Shown one piece after another: positions 1 to 8,033 of a stretch of DNA of 64,000 bases (within the stretch, counting starts at the first letter, position 1; every line of letters begins with the position of its first letter). The notes under the pieces are model-generated. The model was not told the DNA's origin and searched no databases. It saw only the letters and a list, made by a program, of their open reading frames with translations. Source of the DNA: Rossellomorea marisflavi (lineage in GTDB: Bacteria > Bacillota > Bacilli > Bacillales > Bacillaceae_B); assembly GCF_009806575.1 (NCBI RefSeq), contig NZ_CP047096.1:62001-126000 (forward strand), written 5' to 3'. The position numbers and the translations under genes are program-made.

Positions 1-171
1 ATGTTTATTATACTCAAATAGAAAGAGTAAAACAATAGATACTTACAGTTTTCTCCTGCAATAAGATTATAATTAACTATGCTACCCACCACTTAGAGTA
101 TTTTATTTTCGATACCATTATATATTCTAATTATATTTTGCCGATGAAGAATGATTATTGTTGTGCATATT

Positions 172-195
172 AATAATGATAGCCCTATCATTATT
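172..195 (-). terminator. Inverted repeat downstream of accA, weak terminator candidate
   Basis: Perfect 11-base arms (AATAATGATAG / CTATCATTATT) separated by two bases, about 90 bases beyond the accA stop. No clean U-tract follows, so termination is only a guess. I see no gene in the rest of bases 1-285. Confidence 0.3.
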
Positions 196-285
196 TCCCC
201 TTCAAATATTAGGCTGAATATGAATAATGTAATACTAGCGAATATGGAACTTAGGGATACATAATAGTTAATTTATCTGGTATGA

Positions 286-1236
286 CTAAAGGATTTGAAA
301 TTCTCCAATAGTACGATACTTTTCAAATCTATGTTGTATCAATTCATCTGAAGACATTAAACAAAGTTCTTTTAGAGAACTTTTAATTACTTTCCTTATT
401 TCTTGACTTTGTGTATGTATATCTTTGTGTGCTCCACCCTTTATTTCAGGAATCAATTTATCTATTATCTTAAGTTCTTCTAAGTCTTTCGCGGTGAGCT
501 TAAGTGATTTAGCTGCTTCTGGAGCTTTTTCTGCAGTTTTCCAAAGAATTGAAGCTGCTCCTTCTGGCGAAATTACAGAGTACCATGTATTCTCCAACAT
601 ATGTAAATGGTTGCATAAACTTAATCCTATAGCTCCGCCACTTGCCCCTTCACCAAGAACAATTGATATAACAGGAACCCTCAACCCACTCATTTCAACT
701 AGATTGCGTGCTATAGCTTCGGAAATTCCTCTTTCCTCAGATTCTTTACCTGGATACGCACCAGGTGTATCAATAAATGTAATAATTGGACGATTAAATT
801 TTTCAGCTTGTTTCATTAACCGCAACGCTTTTCTGTAGCCTTCTGGGTGCGGCATGCCAAAATTCCGTTCTATGTTCTCTTTAGTATTTCTGCCTTTTTG
901 TTGTCCTATAATGGTTACTGGGATCCCTTCAAACTTTGCAATTCCACCAATTATAGATTTATCATCACCATACAACCTATCTCCAAATAATTCAAAGAAA
1001 TCCGTAAATAAAAGCGGGATATACTCAAGTGTCGTAGGACGTTCCTTGTGCCTGGCCATTTGAACCCTTTGCCATGGAGTAAGGTCGCTGTAAATGTTAT
1101 CTTCAAGTTTTCCCAACCGACTTTCTAGTAAATCAATTTCCATCGACAAGTCCAAATTACTTTCAGATATAATACTCTTTAAATCATTTATTCTATTCTG
1201 TAAGTCTTTCATTGGTTTTTCAAAATCTAAAGTCAT
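286..1236 (-). CDS. accA: Acetyl-CoA carboxylase carboxyltransferase subunit alpha (orphan copy)
   Basis: 316 residues, close to the usual AccA length of about 320. AccA with AccD forms the carboxyltransferase that moves CO2 from carboxybiotin to acetyl-CoA, giving malonyl-CoA for fatty acid synthesis. Visible family landmarks are the [15 protein letters not shown] stretch near residue 53, [20 protein letters not shown] near 115-134, IDTPGAYPG at 155-163 and the oxyanion-type [11 protein letters not shown] at 195-205. Start is an ATG with AGAGGGGG upstream. The usual partner accD is absent next to it; the upstream neighbour is a DNA methyltransferase beyond a strong terminator, so accA is its own unit. 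A lone accA on a plasmid is odd: it may be a spare or inhibitor-resistant copy, but nothing in the sequence proves that. Confidence 0.93.
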   Translation of the reverse strand: MTLDFEKPMKDLQNRINDLKSIISESNLDLSMEIDLLESRLGKLEDNIYSDLTPWQRVQMARHKERPTTLEYIPLLFTDFFELFGDRLYGDDKSIIGGIAKFEGIPVTIIGQQKGRNTKENIERNFGMPHPEGYRKALRLMKQAEKFNRPIITFIDTPGAYPGKESEERGISEAIARNLVEMSGLRVPVISIVLGEGASGGAIGLSLCNHLHMLENTWYSVISPEGAASILWKTAEKAPEAAKSLKLTAKDLEELKIIDKLIPEIKGGAHKDIHTQSQEIRKVIKSSLKELCLMSSDELIQHRFEKYRTIGEFQIL

Positions 1237-1322
1237 ATTTATCCCCCTCTAATAAAATCTCATTATCTTCTATATGTTTCCTAACAAATAATAACACAAA
1301 TAGAAAATTATATTTATTGATG

Positions 1323-1360
1323 AAAAAATCATGAATCATTAGAATGATTCATGATTTTTT
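1323..1360 (-). terminator. Strong palindromic terminator of the ssb-dcm operon
   Basis: Perfect 18-base arms around an AG loop, each arm ending in a run of six A/T, 60 bases downstream of the cytosine methyltransferase stop. It would work in both directions and isolates accA from the upstream operon. Confidence 0.8.
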
Positions 1361-1423
1361 AGTTTTTTCTATATGGTTCCTAAATATGGATTTTAAATTT
1401 CTTAATTTCTTTTTATTCGCTCC

Positions 1424-2827
1424 CTAAATGATTAACTCCAACTGACCACTCCCGTTAATTGAAACAGGCTCCATAGAATCAGAAATATACCTAGCTGCCT
1501 TTCTCCCTGTATTAAGTATCCTCTTCACAAAGGACGCAGCAATATTATTAGCCAATGCTTTAAACACCTTTCCACAGACAGATAGACCAATCATCTCGTA
1601 CCTTCTTGTAATTGGTGTGTGGTCCGGAAAGCTAAAGAACTCAGGTATATCCATAATTCTAAAGAGCTCACTTTCAGTTAGGAATCGCCACATTGTTTTA
1701 TCTTCACTCAGTACATAGGACGAGGAAGCTGAGTGTGATCTGTACCTAGCTGGCACACATGATATTTGTTTGGTATCCTCCGTTACAAATGTTTTGTCTA
1801 AACTTCGGTCTATCCAAGCTTTCCTACTGTTGAATGATTCCATCCATTTACCTACGGGTTTCCAATCATATACACCGTTTTTACCATCCAGGAAGTGTTT
1901 CAAAGATTTCCTTCGTAGCTTCGGTGGCACCGGCCACTGGAAAGCCTCAAAGAGATCCTCTTCACGAAAACAAACAACGTATTTACGATTTCGAGTAGAA
2001 ATATTCCCGAAGTCCCAGGATTCTATTTGCTTTTCGCTTATAAATGGATAATCAGGGGCTAATATTTCACGTAATTGATACCAAGATTGTGATTTATAGA
2101 AGCCAGGTACATTCTCGAATATTAAGCATGAAGAATTAGCACTTTTGATGATCTTAGCGGTTGCTAAGACTAAGTTTTCCATAACATTTTGTTCTAAATT
2201 TCCGAGCTCGGAATGTTGCGAGCATGGAAGTGTTACTAGGCAAACATCTGACTCTACAACCTCTTGTACATCGCGTAGATCTCCATTGAACAAATAGCTA
2301 TTCGGAAAGTTATGTTTAATAACTTCACAGCTATCTGATTCAATTTCAATCTCCTGTACAGGTACGAAATAGTTCGTGGCTTTAAATTGAGCGGTACCTA
2401 TACCACAGCCGGCACAAACACTTGTCAACGTAAGGCGCTTATCCTTTTGTGAAGTAATGGTTGTGGTTGTACTAATGTCGTATACCAGAGGTCTAATGAT
2501 AATTTTACTTTGATTACCTTTACGATATACTGTAATCTCAACCTTATCTTCTAATGATAAAAAAGAATATCTTTCCCCTGCCGTATCAAGTAACGGTCGT
2601 CTCATTGCACTTGACCTACTTACCCTTCCGGATACGTGAACACAATGGTCCTCAACAGAATTAGGATGATTCTGCATTATCACTTCTTCTTTATCCTCAT
2701 CAACGGAAATGTAAATAGGTTGGCCTTCTTTAAAGCCAGCAGCTTCACATACTAAGTGTTGCAAGAAAATCCCTGGCTTTCCGGCTTTTTTTCTTGTACT
2801 GTACACCTTCTTAAGAATTGTTTTCAT
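1424..2827 (-). CDS. DNA (cytosine-5) methyltransferase, orphan
   Basis: 467 residues. C5-methyltransferases transfer methyl from S-adenosylmethionine to cytosine in a target site. Motif I-like TSVCAGCGIGTAQF lies at about 135-148, the catalytic motif IV is PCSQ at 201-204 (Cys202), and motif VI ENVP is at 238-241; the C-terminal GLSVCGKVFKALANNI matches the conserved motif X region. Residues 15-60 look like a small AbrB/SpoVT-like or target-binding extension before the catalytic domain. No restriction endonuclease lies nearby, so it is an orphan enzyme, perhaps for anti-restriction or plasmid marking. The last residues, QLELII, resemble a C-terminal sliding-clamp-binding motif. It is the last gene of the minus-strand operon that starts at leader A1. 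Confidence 0.85.
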   Translation of the reverse strand: MKTILKKVYSTRKKAGKPGIFLQHLVCEAAGFKEGQPIYISVDEDKEEVIMQNHPNSVEDHCVHVSGRVSRSSAMRRPLLDTAGERYSFLSLEDKVEITVYRKGNQSKIIIRPLVYDISTTTTITSQKDKRLTLTSVCAGCGIGTAQFKATNYFVPVQEIEIESDSCEVIKHNFPNSYLFNGDLRDVQEVVESDVCLVTLPCSQHSELGNLEQNVMENLVLATAKIIKSANSSCLIFENVPGFYKSQSWYQLREILAPDYPFISEKQIESWDFGNISTRNRKYVVCFREEDLFEAFQWPVPPKLRRKSLKHFLDGKNGVYDWKPVGKWMESFNSRKAWIDRSLDKTFVTEDTKQISCVPARYRSHSASSSYVLSEDKTMWRFLTESELFRIMDIPEFFSFPDHTPITRRYEMIGLSVCGKVFKALANNIAASFVKRILNTGRKAARYISDSMEPVSINGSGQLELII

Positions 2828-2852
2828 ATTAAATGTTCCCCCTAAATAAAAT

Positions 2853-2879
2853 AGGAGCTGCTTATTTTTAGCAACTCCT
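2853..2879 (-). terminator. Intercistronic hairpin between the 71-residue gene and the cytosine methyltransferase gene
   Basis: AGGAG-C-TGCT / AGCA-A-CTCCT stem, followed on the minus strand by ATTTTATTT. It lies inside the operon, so transcription of the methyltransferase would be attenuated unless read-through is favoured. Confidence 0.5.
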
Positions 2880-2896
2880 TTTCACTCAAATTTTAT

Positions 2897-3112
2897 TTAC
2901 GAAATATGGTTACGAGCCGTACTCATAGCTTTTTGAAAATGTTCAATCATAACACCAACTCTAACTCCTCGATACACCACAGTGTACAAAGTTTTATGGT
3001 GGCCCATAAACATTTCGTCAGTTGTGAAAATACTTACACAATCACCTGTTATCTTGTTCCAAACCAACCACTCATTATGGTTCTCTTTTCTAGAAATAAT
3101 ATTTGATCGCAT
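2897..3112 (-). CDS. Small hypothetical protein (71 residues)
   Basis: I do not recognise the family. The ATG lies 2 bases past the stop of the upstream gene and has GGGAGG at good distance, so it is probably translationally coupled. Rich in aromatic and basic residues; no signal peptide or membrane segment. It sits between the metallopeptidase-like gene and the cytosine methyltransferase gene. Confidence 0.6.
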   Translation of the reverse strand: MRSNIISRKENHNEWLVWNKITGDCVSIFTTDEMFMGHHKTLYTVVYRGVRVGVMIEHFQKAMSTARNHIS

Positions 3113-3114
3113 TC

Positions 3115-4989
3115 TTATTTCCTCCCTTTATTAAACAAGCACTCTACCAATTCATTTACAACAGAGTTCATTTTAATATTTATTTCCTTACGTTCTTTAC
3201 CAACTGGATAGGCTGCACTATCATTGGTACCTGCAACCAAGTAGTCTGAACGTCTATTCTTCTTTATAAGTTGATCCTCAACCCAGGCTTCAAAACACCT
3301 AGCAAAGAGCTCTCTGTTGCTAGACCAGTACTTTCCTTCTTTACCTCGGTCCAAAGCAATTGATGTTCTCATAAACTCGCTTTTATCTGATGGGTAGGCG
3401 ATCACATCTAATCTCTCACCGGTTTCCTTCTCATGGTACCAAGCAAGAGCCTGTGAAAATTTTTTCAACCGCTTTGTGAATTGACTGTTTAATCTTTTAG
3501 TTACCTTCTCTTCATCCTCGAAATACCTAATTTGAGAAAGGGCATATTCTTTCTCATTTTTAAGCTTTTGATGTTTTTTCTTCATTACCTCCAGAATGTT
3601 TCCTTTGCACTCTGAGTACATCGACTTCAACTCGCCACCAATTGTCCAACGAGTTTCAAGTCCGTTTTCATTTTGGTAATATGCTATGGCTTCACCCTCT
3701 TTGATTTGGGTCATTAATTCACCCATTGCAAGAAGTAATGTTGTAGGAACACCAGCTCCATTATTAGATAGGTCAGAAAGATACCCAAAACCTTGATGGT
3801 TTCCACTATGGGATTTCTCGAACAGCATACAATCGAAGAAATGGGCTAGCTCATGTGCAGCTACACCGAGAGACCCTTTTTCTTTTGTGAAATTGATGAC
3901 TAGGTTATCAGGTTCAAAGTGACCAAGAGCCTTGCCTCTACCTCGTGCACCAAAAGCTATACCTAACTTACCCAAAGATATAACTTCTTCATCTACTTCC
4001 AACAAATCTGATAGGTCAACGACTGATTCAGAAAAGCGGGATAAGTGCTCTAATCCCACCCGATCATCAACATAATGCCCAAACTGGCAACCGCGGAACT
4101 TCAATCTGGATACGAGGTCTTCTGGCCTTTCTATCGAGTTGATCCTTCCTCCAGTACGATCTGGACGCTCAGGTAGGTTCCTTTGCCATACGGGGCCATT
4201 CCCCTTAGTAATCCGTTTTTGTTTTGACTTTATCAAATCATCCCAAGATTTTATCTTAGAGACAATCTTGAGGGTTGAATCTCTACTACTACGCTTTAAA
4301 AAGAAGCTGGCGTATTTTTCACCAAGAATTCTAAAATAAGATTCTCTTGCTTTCTCAATATCTTGGTACCTTATCTGTGCTTCCTCTTTTCGTCTAAACA
4401 AATATTTAAGCTTGCTTTCTTTGTCTAGTTCTTCAGAGTGCTGTAGTACCTCTATTTTCTCCTGTAGCTCATGGATGAAACTCTTTATCTCCATAACCCC
4501 TCTGTCCTCAAGATAAAGCTGTTTGTTCATGGCTGCCACAAACGAACTAAACTGATCCCATGTCGTACATTCTGATAATAAATCTAACAACTGAGTAGAC
4601 GCTTTTAGGAATGCTGCTCGGCTTGACATATCATTATTTGGAGCCGCTGAGATTCTTTGTATAATTAGTTGCTTACATTTTGCAACTTTTGCGTCGACTC
4701 CACGATTTTTCTCATCTTCAAGAGAGAATGAAGAGAATAGTTCCTTTTTAGTGATCATCTCCGCGGCTACACTTGAGGATGTATTCTCCAAATCGCGTAA
4801 TCGCTCCTGGCTTCTACATTGTTGGAACGATTCCTTCAAAGAGTGCAATTCCTTACGACTGTAAAGAATTTTTTCTCCTACATCGTAAGCTACATTTTTA
4901 CCGATCTGATTTTCTGTACGCACGTCCTTAACGTCAGGTACTGGCAAATTTGATGATACCTCTTCGAAAATTGATAATTGTGCTAGCAT
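3115..4989 (-). CDS. LPD1-type protein with HELAH zinc-peptidase motif
   Basis: 624 residues from an ATG with AAGGAGAGG eight bases upstream (an in-frame TTG 24 bases earlier lacks a proper site). The N-terminal half is charged and predicted coiled coil (about residues 170-240). The block from GIAFGARGRGKALGHF to AAHELAHFFD (about 340-380) matches the LPD1 domain of large polyvalent plasmid and phage proteins, and HELAH is a HExxH zinc-peptidase signature. Such proteins are often delivered with or act on the incoming element, but the substrate is unknown. The N-terminus MLAQLSIFEEV carries QLSIF, a sliding-clamp-binding-like motif shared in form with two other proteins of this window. Confidence 0.75.
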   Translation of the reverse strand: MLAQLSIFEEVSSNLPVPDVKDVRTENQIGKNVAYDVGEKILYSRKELHSLKESFQQCRSQERLRDLENTSSSVAAEMITKKELFSSFSLEDEKNRGVDAKVAKCKQLIIQRISAAPNNDMSSRAAFLKASTQLLDLLSECTTWDQFSSFVAAMNKQLYLEDRGVMEIKSFIHELQEKIEVLQHSEELDKESKLKYLFRRKEEAQIRYQDIEKARESYFRILGEKYASFFLKRSSRDSTLKIVSKIKSWDDLIKSKQKRITKGNGPVWQRNLPERPDRTGGRINSIERPEDLVSRLKFRGCQFGHYVDDRVGLEHLSRFSESVVDLSDLLEVDEEVISLGKLGIAFGARGRGKALGHFEPDNLVINFTKEKGSLGVAAHELAHFFDCMLFEKSHSGNHQGFGYLSDLSNNGAGVPTTLLLAMGELMTQIKEGEAIAYYQNENGLETRWTIGGELKSMYSECKGNILEVMKKKHQKLKNEKEYALSQIRYFEDEEKVTKRLNSQFTKRLKKFSQALAWYHEKETGERLDVIAYPSDKSEFMRTSIALDRGKEGKYWSSNRELFARCFEAWVEDQLIKKNRRSDYLVAGTNDSAAYPVGKERKEINIKMNSVVNELVECLFNKGRK

Positions 4990-5018
4990 ATAAAACCTCT
5001 CCTTTTTGATCAATAAAA

Positions 5019-5054
5019 AGAGGAATCAAAATGGATTAACCATATGATTCCTCT
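5019..5054 (-). terminator. Intercistronic terminator before the LPD1 gene
   Basis: Perfect 10-base arms AGAGGAATCA / TGATTCCTCT; on the minus strand the stem is followed by TTTTTATTG. It separates the 74-residue gene from the LPD1 gene within one operon. Confidence 0.7.
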
Positions 5055-5071
5055 AAGTTTTTATTAATGTC

Positions 5072-5296
5072 TTATCTCCTTTTCAGGTTGAAATATGACA
5101 GTACGTAACTCGCTATATTATTCTTTCCATAGTAACTAACAGGATCTACTGGATACGTAGCCTCCTCATCAATTGTAGGAAAATATATACTAAACCCGTT
5201 GAATTCAAAGAATAACCCCAAGTCATTATTATTACGTTCAATTTCCTGGATAAGTTCTAATAGACGGCTTGTAGTTTTCATTGGTCCTGTTTTCAT
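5072..5296 (-). CDS. Small hypothetical protein (74 residues)
   Basis: Unrecognised acidic small protein with many aromatic residues. AGGGG lies eight bases before the ATG. Its start overlaps the end of another short frame (5238-5393), so the two may be coupled. Confidence 0.5.
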   Translation of the reverse strand: MKTGPMKTTSRLLELIQEIERNNNDLGLFFEFNGFSIYFPTIDEEATYPVDPVSYYGKNNIASYVLSYFNLKRR

Positions 5297-5393
5297 TGGT
5301 TATATCCCCTTTGAATTTAATTTGAACTACACTCGCCTTGACTCCTATTTCACATAGAGAGGCTGCTAGTAATTTCAGCTTAGAATCGCTCAT
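5238..5393 (-). CDS. Possible 51-residue protein overlapping the next gene
   Basis: ATG 20 bases downstream of the methyltransferase stop with an excellent AGGAGAAG site; the frame reads MSDSKLKLLAASLCEIGVKA and overlaps the start of the 74-residue gene by 59 bases in another frame. The strong ribosome site argues that it is translated, perhaps only to couple the next gene. No family recognised. Confidence 0.4.
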   Translation of the reverse strand: MSDSKLKLLAASLCEIGVKASVVQIKFKGDITNENRTNENYKPSIRTYPGN

Positions 5394-5412
5394 AATCTTC
5401 TCCTATTTACTG

Positions 5413-6477
5413 TTAAATAAATTTTTTAATGATTCCACTTGGGCTAATTGCTTTAACTGATGCTTCCCGTTTTGTCCTGGTTGTGACCTTAGTCGTTACG
5501 GTCCCATTATCATGCTTCATTTTGTCTTCATTTTTAATTTTAGAGACAATTTCAAGCCCTTGAACGACATGAAGATTATCTCCTTCACCGATAAGTCCAT
5601 TGACGCCACCTGAAGCCAGTAGAAGGGCCATATTGCCTTGTGCTATTGGCATAATAGGATTACCCCCAATCACAAGCGACTTAGGTTTAGAGCGCTCCTG
5701 AAAAGCTTTAAAGCCTTTACTACTCCTGATCGCTTCTGTGAAATCTGATTTGTTACTTAACTTTGTGTAAAAAGTCTTTATGGTTAAAGGGCTAGAAGGT
5801 ACTAACCATTCATGTTTACCAACTAACATGTTAATTGGAGTAACGTTTTCTGAAATAAATGACTCACTTTGCATCTTCAATAAGAAACTGTAAAGCTTTT
5901 CATTTATTTTTTTATAAGCCTCTTTTCTTTTATGGCCAATAAATATACACTGCTTAAAATCATCATAATCTTCATCTGAAAAGCGGAGGATACCGGCTTG
6001 TTCAAAGTGAGTGGCTAAGTATCTCGCTATTTTATTATCAGAGAACCGGTAAGAAGGGATAACATAAACTATCACTCCCCCTGGCTGAAGATATCTAGCA
6101 TTCCGAACTAATTCTAAGTACTCTTTACGATCTGCAGAATTATCGATGTCTCCTTTGATTGCAAAATCATAAGGGGGATTCAGATACAATAATCCAAATG
6201 AGTCATTGCTGATCACCATACTCTCAATAGGGGCATTTATGCAATGATTCAACGCCTCTTTTGCTTTATCCGCCCTTCCTTTATCTAACTCAACTCCATA
6301 AGTAGCGATGGATACTTCCTGATTCGCTGAAAGCTGTTTGAGTATATCTCCTTCTCCGCATGTAGGATCTAATATGCTACAACTAGAAGGAAACGATAGG
6401 ATCTTTTTTAAAAGTTCACCCTGCCTGGTTGGTGTAGCAAAGAAACCCGCTCTTAACTTATTACCTAAATGACTCAT
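5413..6477 (-). CDS. DUF6094-like adenine-specific DNA methyltransferase
   Basis: 354 residues. The SAM-binding motif ILDPTCGEGDIL is at 35-46 and the catalytic motif NPPY at 100-103, as in N6-adenine methyltransferases of the gamma-type order. The first residues (LGNKLRAGFFATPTRQ) fit the DUF6094 family, common on Firmicute plasmids and phages. The C-terminal third is lysine-rich (NEDKMKHDNGTVTTKV) and probably binds DNA. AAGGGTGG precedes the ATG. No cognate nuclease is near; with the cytosine methyltransferase downstream it makes two orphan methylases in one operon, consistent with protection from host restriction. Confidence 0.75.
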   Translation of the reverse strand: MSHLGNKLRAGFFATPTRQGELLKKILSFPSSCSILDPTCGEGDILKQLSANQEVSIATYGVELDKGRADKAKEALNHCINAPIESMVISNDSFGLLYLNPPYDFAIKGDIDNSADRKEYLELVRNARYLQPGGVIVYVIPSYRFSDNKIARYLATHFEQAGILRFSDEDYDDFKQCIFIGHKRKEAYKKINEKLYSFLLKMQSESFISENVTPINMLVGKHEWLVPSSPLTIKTFYTKLSNKSDFTEAIRSSKGFKAFQERSKPKSLVIGGNPIMPIAQGNMALLLASGGVNGLIGEGDNLHVVQGLEIVSKIKNEDKMKHDNGTVTTKVTTRTKREASVKAISPSGIIKKFI

Positions 6478-6510
6478 AACGTTTCCACCCTTATTAGTTT
6501 GATAAATAGA

Positions 6511-6543
6511 AGAAGTGCTACTTCAAAATGAAATAGCACTTCT
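6511..6543 (-). terminator. Intercistronic terminator after ssb
   Basis: Perfect 10-base arms AGAAGTGCTA / TAGCACTTCT, with UUCUAUUU downstream on the minus strand. It sits between ssb and the adenine methyltransferase gene. Confidence 0.6.
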
Positions 6544-6569
6544 TTAAAACACTTATTCAGTTAATTGAT

Positions 6570-7076
6570 TCAGAACGGTAAATCATCATCAGAAATGTCG
6601 ATCGGCTGTCCATCATTTGCGAAAGGATCTTCATCTACTCGAGTATAATTATTGTTCTGCTGCCTATTTTGATTGTTATATGAAGTTCTCTGGGACCCTT
6701 GGGAATTGTTATTTCCCCTTTGAGAATTATTGGACCCTGCATTCTGAGTTGTTCGAGGTTCTAGAAATTGCACAGACTCAGCTACGACCTCTGTCATAAA
6801 CACTCGGCGCCCATCTTGCCCTTCAAAATTGCGTGTTTGAATTCTTCCATCAACACCAGCCAGGCTTCCTTTCTTAAGAAAGTTCGCAGCATTTTCAGCA
6901 GGACGTCTCCAAACAATACAATTAATAAAGTCAGCGTCTTTTTCTCCAGCTTGGTTAGTGAAATTTCTATTCACTGCCAAAGTAAAGGAACAGACTGCTA
7001 CTCCAGATGGCGTATATTTCAGTTCGGGATCCTTGGTAAGTCGCCCCACTAATACAACTCGGTTCATGCCGGACAT
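6570..7076 (-). CDS. ssb: Single-stranded DNA-binding protein
   Basis: 168 residues: an OB-fold core from [20 protein letters not shown] (residues 5-24) to about 105, then an Asn/Gln-rich linker and the acidic tip DDDLPF, the conserved end through which SSB recruits replication and repair enzymes. Length and layout match chromosomal Bacillus SSB. A plasmid copy protects the single strand that enters during conjugation. AAAGGGG lies at good distance from the ATG. Second gene of the A1-led operon. Confidence 0.95.
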   Translation of the reverse strand: MSGMNRVVLVGRLTKDPELKYTPSGVAVCSFTLAVNRNFTNQAGEKDADFINCIVWRRPAENAANFLKKGSLAGVDGRIQTRNFEGQDGRRVFMTEVVAESVQFLEPRTTQNAGSNNSQRGNNNSQGSQRTSYNNQNRQQNNNYTRVDEDPFANDGQPIDISDDDLPF

Positions 7077-7136
7077 TTAAATTTCCCCTTTTTAATAAAT
7101 TCAATTACCTCTCTCTTTTTGGTCAACCGAATCCAA

Positions 7137-7484
7137 TTAGTCTTCTAAGTCAAAAAAATAATTCATTAATGAATTCCATCTTGATTTAAACGACTTCCTT
7201 GAATAAGATTTGGTTAAATTGCTACCTAGATGGTACGTGTCTTTCTCATCGTAGAATCTCCAAGCAACCGTGTCTCCAGTTGCTTTCTGCATACAATCCA
7301 CGAAACCTAGAATTTCAGGCACCGCTTCATTTTTGGTAAGAGCTTTACATCTGTAGAAGCGCTTAGATCCGTCTCTAAAGATTAATTCAGCTTTTACCTT
7401 ACTCCTTTGCGGAATAACTCTCATTGCTATACGTTGTTCCTCTACAACATCCTTTTTACCGCCTAATAGTTCTGCTAATTGCAT
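7137..7484 (-). CDS. Hypothetical protein, first gene of the ssb operon
   Basis: 115 residues from the ATG reading MQLAELLGGKKDVVEE. The upstream sequence GGGTGTTTTTGACAATG resembles the start regions of two other family-A-led operons (GGGTGCTTTGACATG, GGAGTGCTTTGACATG), which supports this start over a GTG 12 bases earlier. No family recognised; basic middle, acidic ends. It lies directly behind leader A1. Confidence 0.6.
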   Translation of the reverse strand: MQLAELLGGKKDVVEEQRIAMRVIPQRSKVKAELIFRDGSKRFYRCKALTKNEAVPEILGFVDCMQKATGDTVAWRFYDEKDTYHLGSNLTKSYSRKSFKSRWNSLMNYFFDLED

Positions 7485-7507
7485 TGTCAAAAACACCCTT
7501 TCGAAAG

Positions 7508-7656
7508 TTTTTTTGCGTAAAACGCAAAAAGAGCTCTTCGAAACGTCTAATTACATACTAAGTAAAGTATGTTAGACGCTCCAAAGAGCTCAAAAGTTAA
7601 ATTTTAAACCGCTAACCCAAGTTGGTTGCCAAAAAAAGATAAGAGAAAGGTAATAT
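7508..7656 (-). promoter_or_regulatory. Leader element A1: conserved stem plus intrinsic terminator
   Basis: On the minus strand the leader carries GGCAACC-AACUU-GGGUUAGC followed by GGUUUA (7603-7630), then a long terminator hairpin at 7527-7590 whose 5' arm contains GAGCUCUUUGGAGC and whose 3' arm ends in GAAGAGCUC plus a U-run, then a second small hairpin (GCGUUUUACGC, 7508-7529). The same order occurs at 12.7, 18.25, 52.1 and 54.15 kb. Its position between a sigma-A promoter and the first gene makes it an attenuator or antitermination site. Confidence 0.75.
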
Positions 7657-7662
7657 ACTTAC

Positions 7663-7691
7663 AGTATAACGAACATATCTATTTTACTCAA
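7663..7691 (-). promoter_or_regulatory. Sigma-A promoter of leader A1
   Basis: Minus strand TTGAGT, 17 bases, TATACT. The TATACT box directly followed by GTAAGTATATT is shared in form with the other family-A leaders. Confidence 0.7.
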
Positions 7692-7778
7692 GTCATTATT
7701 GGTTTAGTTTGGTATTTTTTACGGCAGCTCTATATTATAGACAAATTACATATTGGCTGCTCTCTCTACTAATGCTTT

Positions 7779-7919
7779 TTAATGTACTCCGTCCGGACGA
7801 TCAATTTTTGATAATGTGACCTTACCTGATTCTTTATACAGAGCACCAGAGTCTATGCTTGTATACGAACCGAAGGCAATTGATAAACCCAGAACTATTG
7901 CAATTAGTTTCTTTTTCAT
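7779..7919 (-). CDS. Secreted signalling pre-peptide (NprX/PapR-like)
   Basis: 46 residues. It starts with a classic export signal (MKKKLIAIVLGLSIAFGSYT) and ends in SKIDRPDGVH, the layout of exported pro-peptides whose processed C-terminal end is re-imported and sensed by an RRNPP receptor. AAAGGAGG lies seven bases before the ATG, the strongest type of site. It is divergent from, and 114 bases away from, a PlcR/NprR-like receptor gene, the expected partner. In known PapR and NprX the active 5-8 residues come from the C-terminus; the C-terminal SKIDRPDGVH is by analogy the likely source here. The exact processed peptide cannot be read from sequence. Confidence 0.75.
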   Translation of the reverse strand: MKKKLIAIVLGLSIAFGSYTSIDSGALYKESGKVTLSKIDRPDGVH

Positions 7920-8033
7920 TCTATACCTCCTTTAATAATGTCATTTATAGATTAACATACATTTCATTTACAAGAATATTTTACTATTATTAATATACAA
8001 TCATCTCCCATTGGAGAGTAGGAGTGATCAATT

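Noticed and set aside
425..1063. Two plus-strand frames over accA
   Set aside because: Antisense to a clear AccA coding sequence.
7508..7656. Family A leaders as a known riboswitch such as c-di-GMP-I
   Set aside because: The GGUUAGC-GGUU block superficially recalls the GEMM motif, but the receptor-loop helices and their order do not match; left unassigned.
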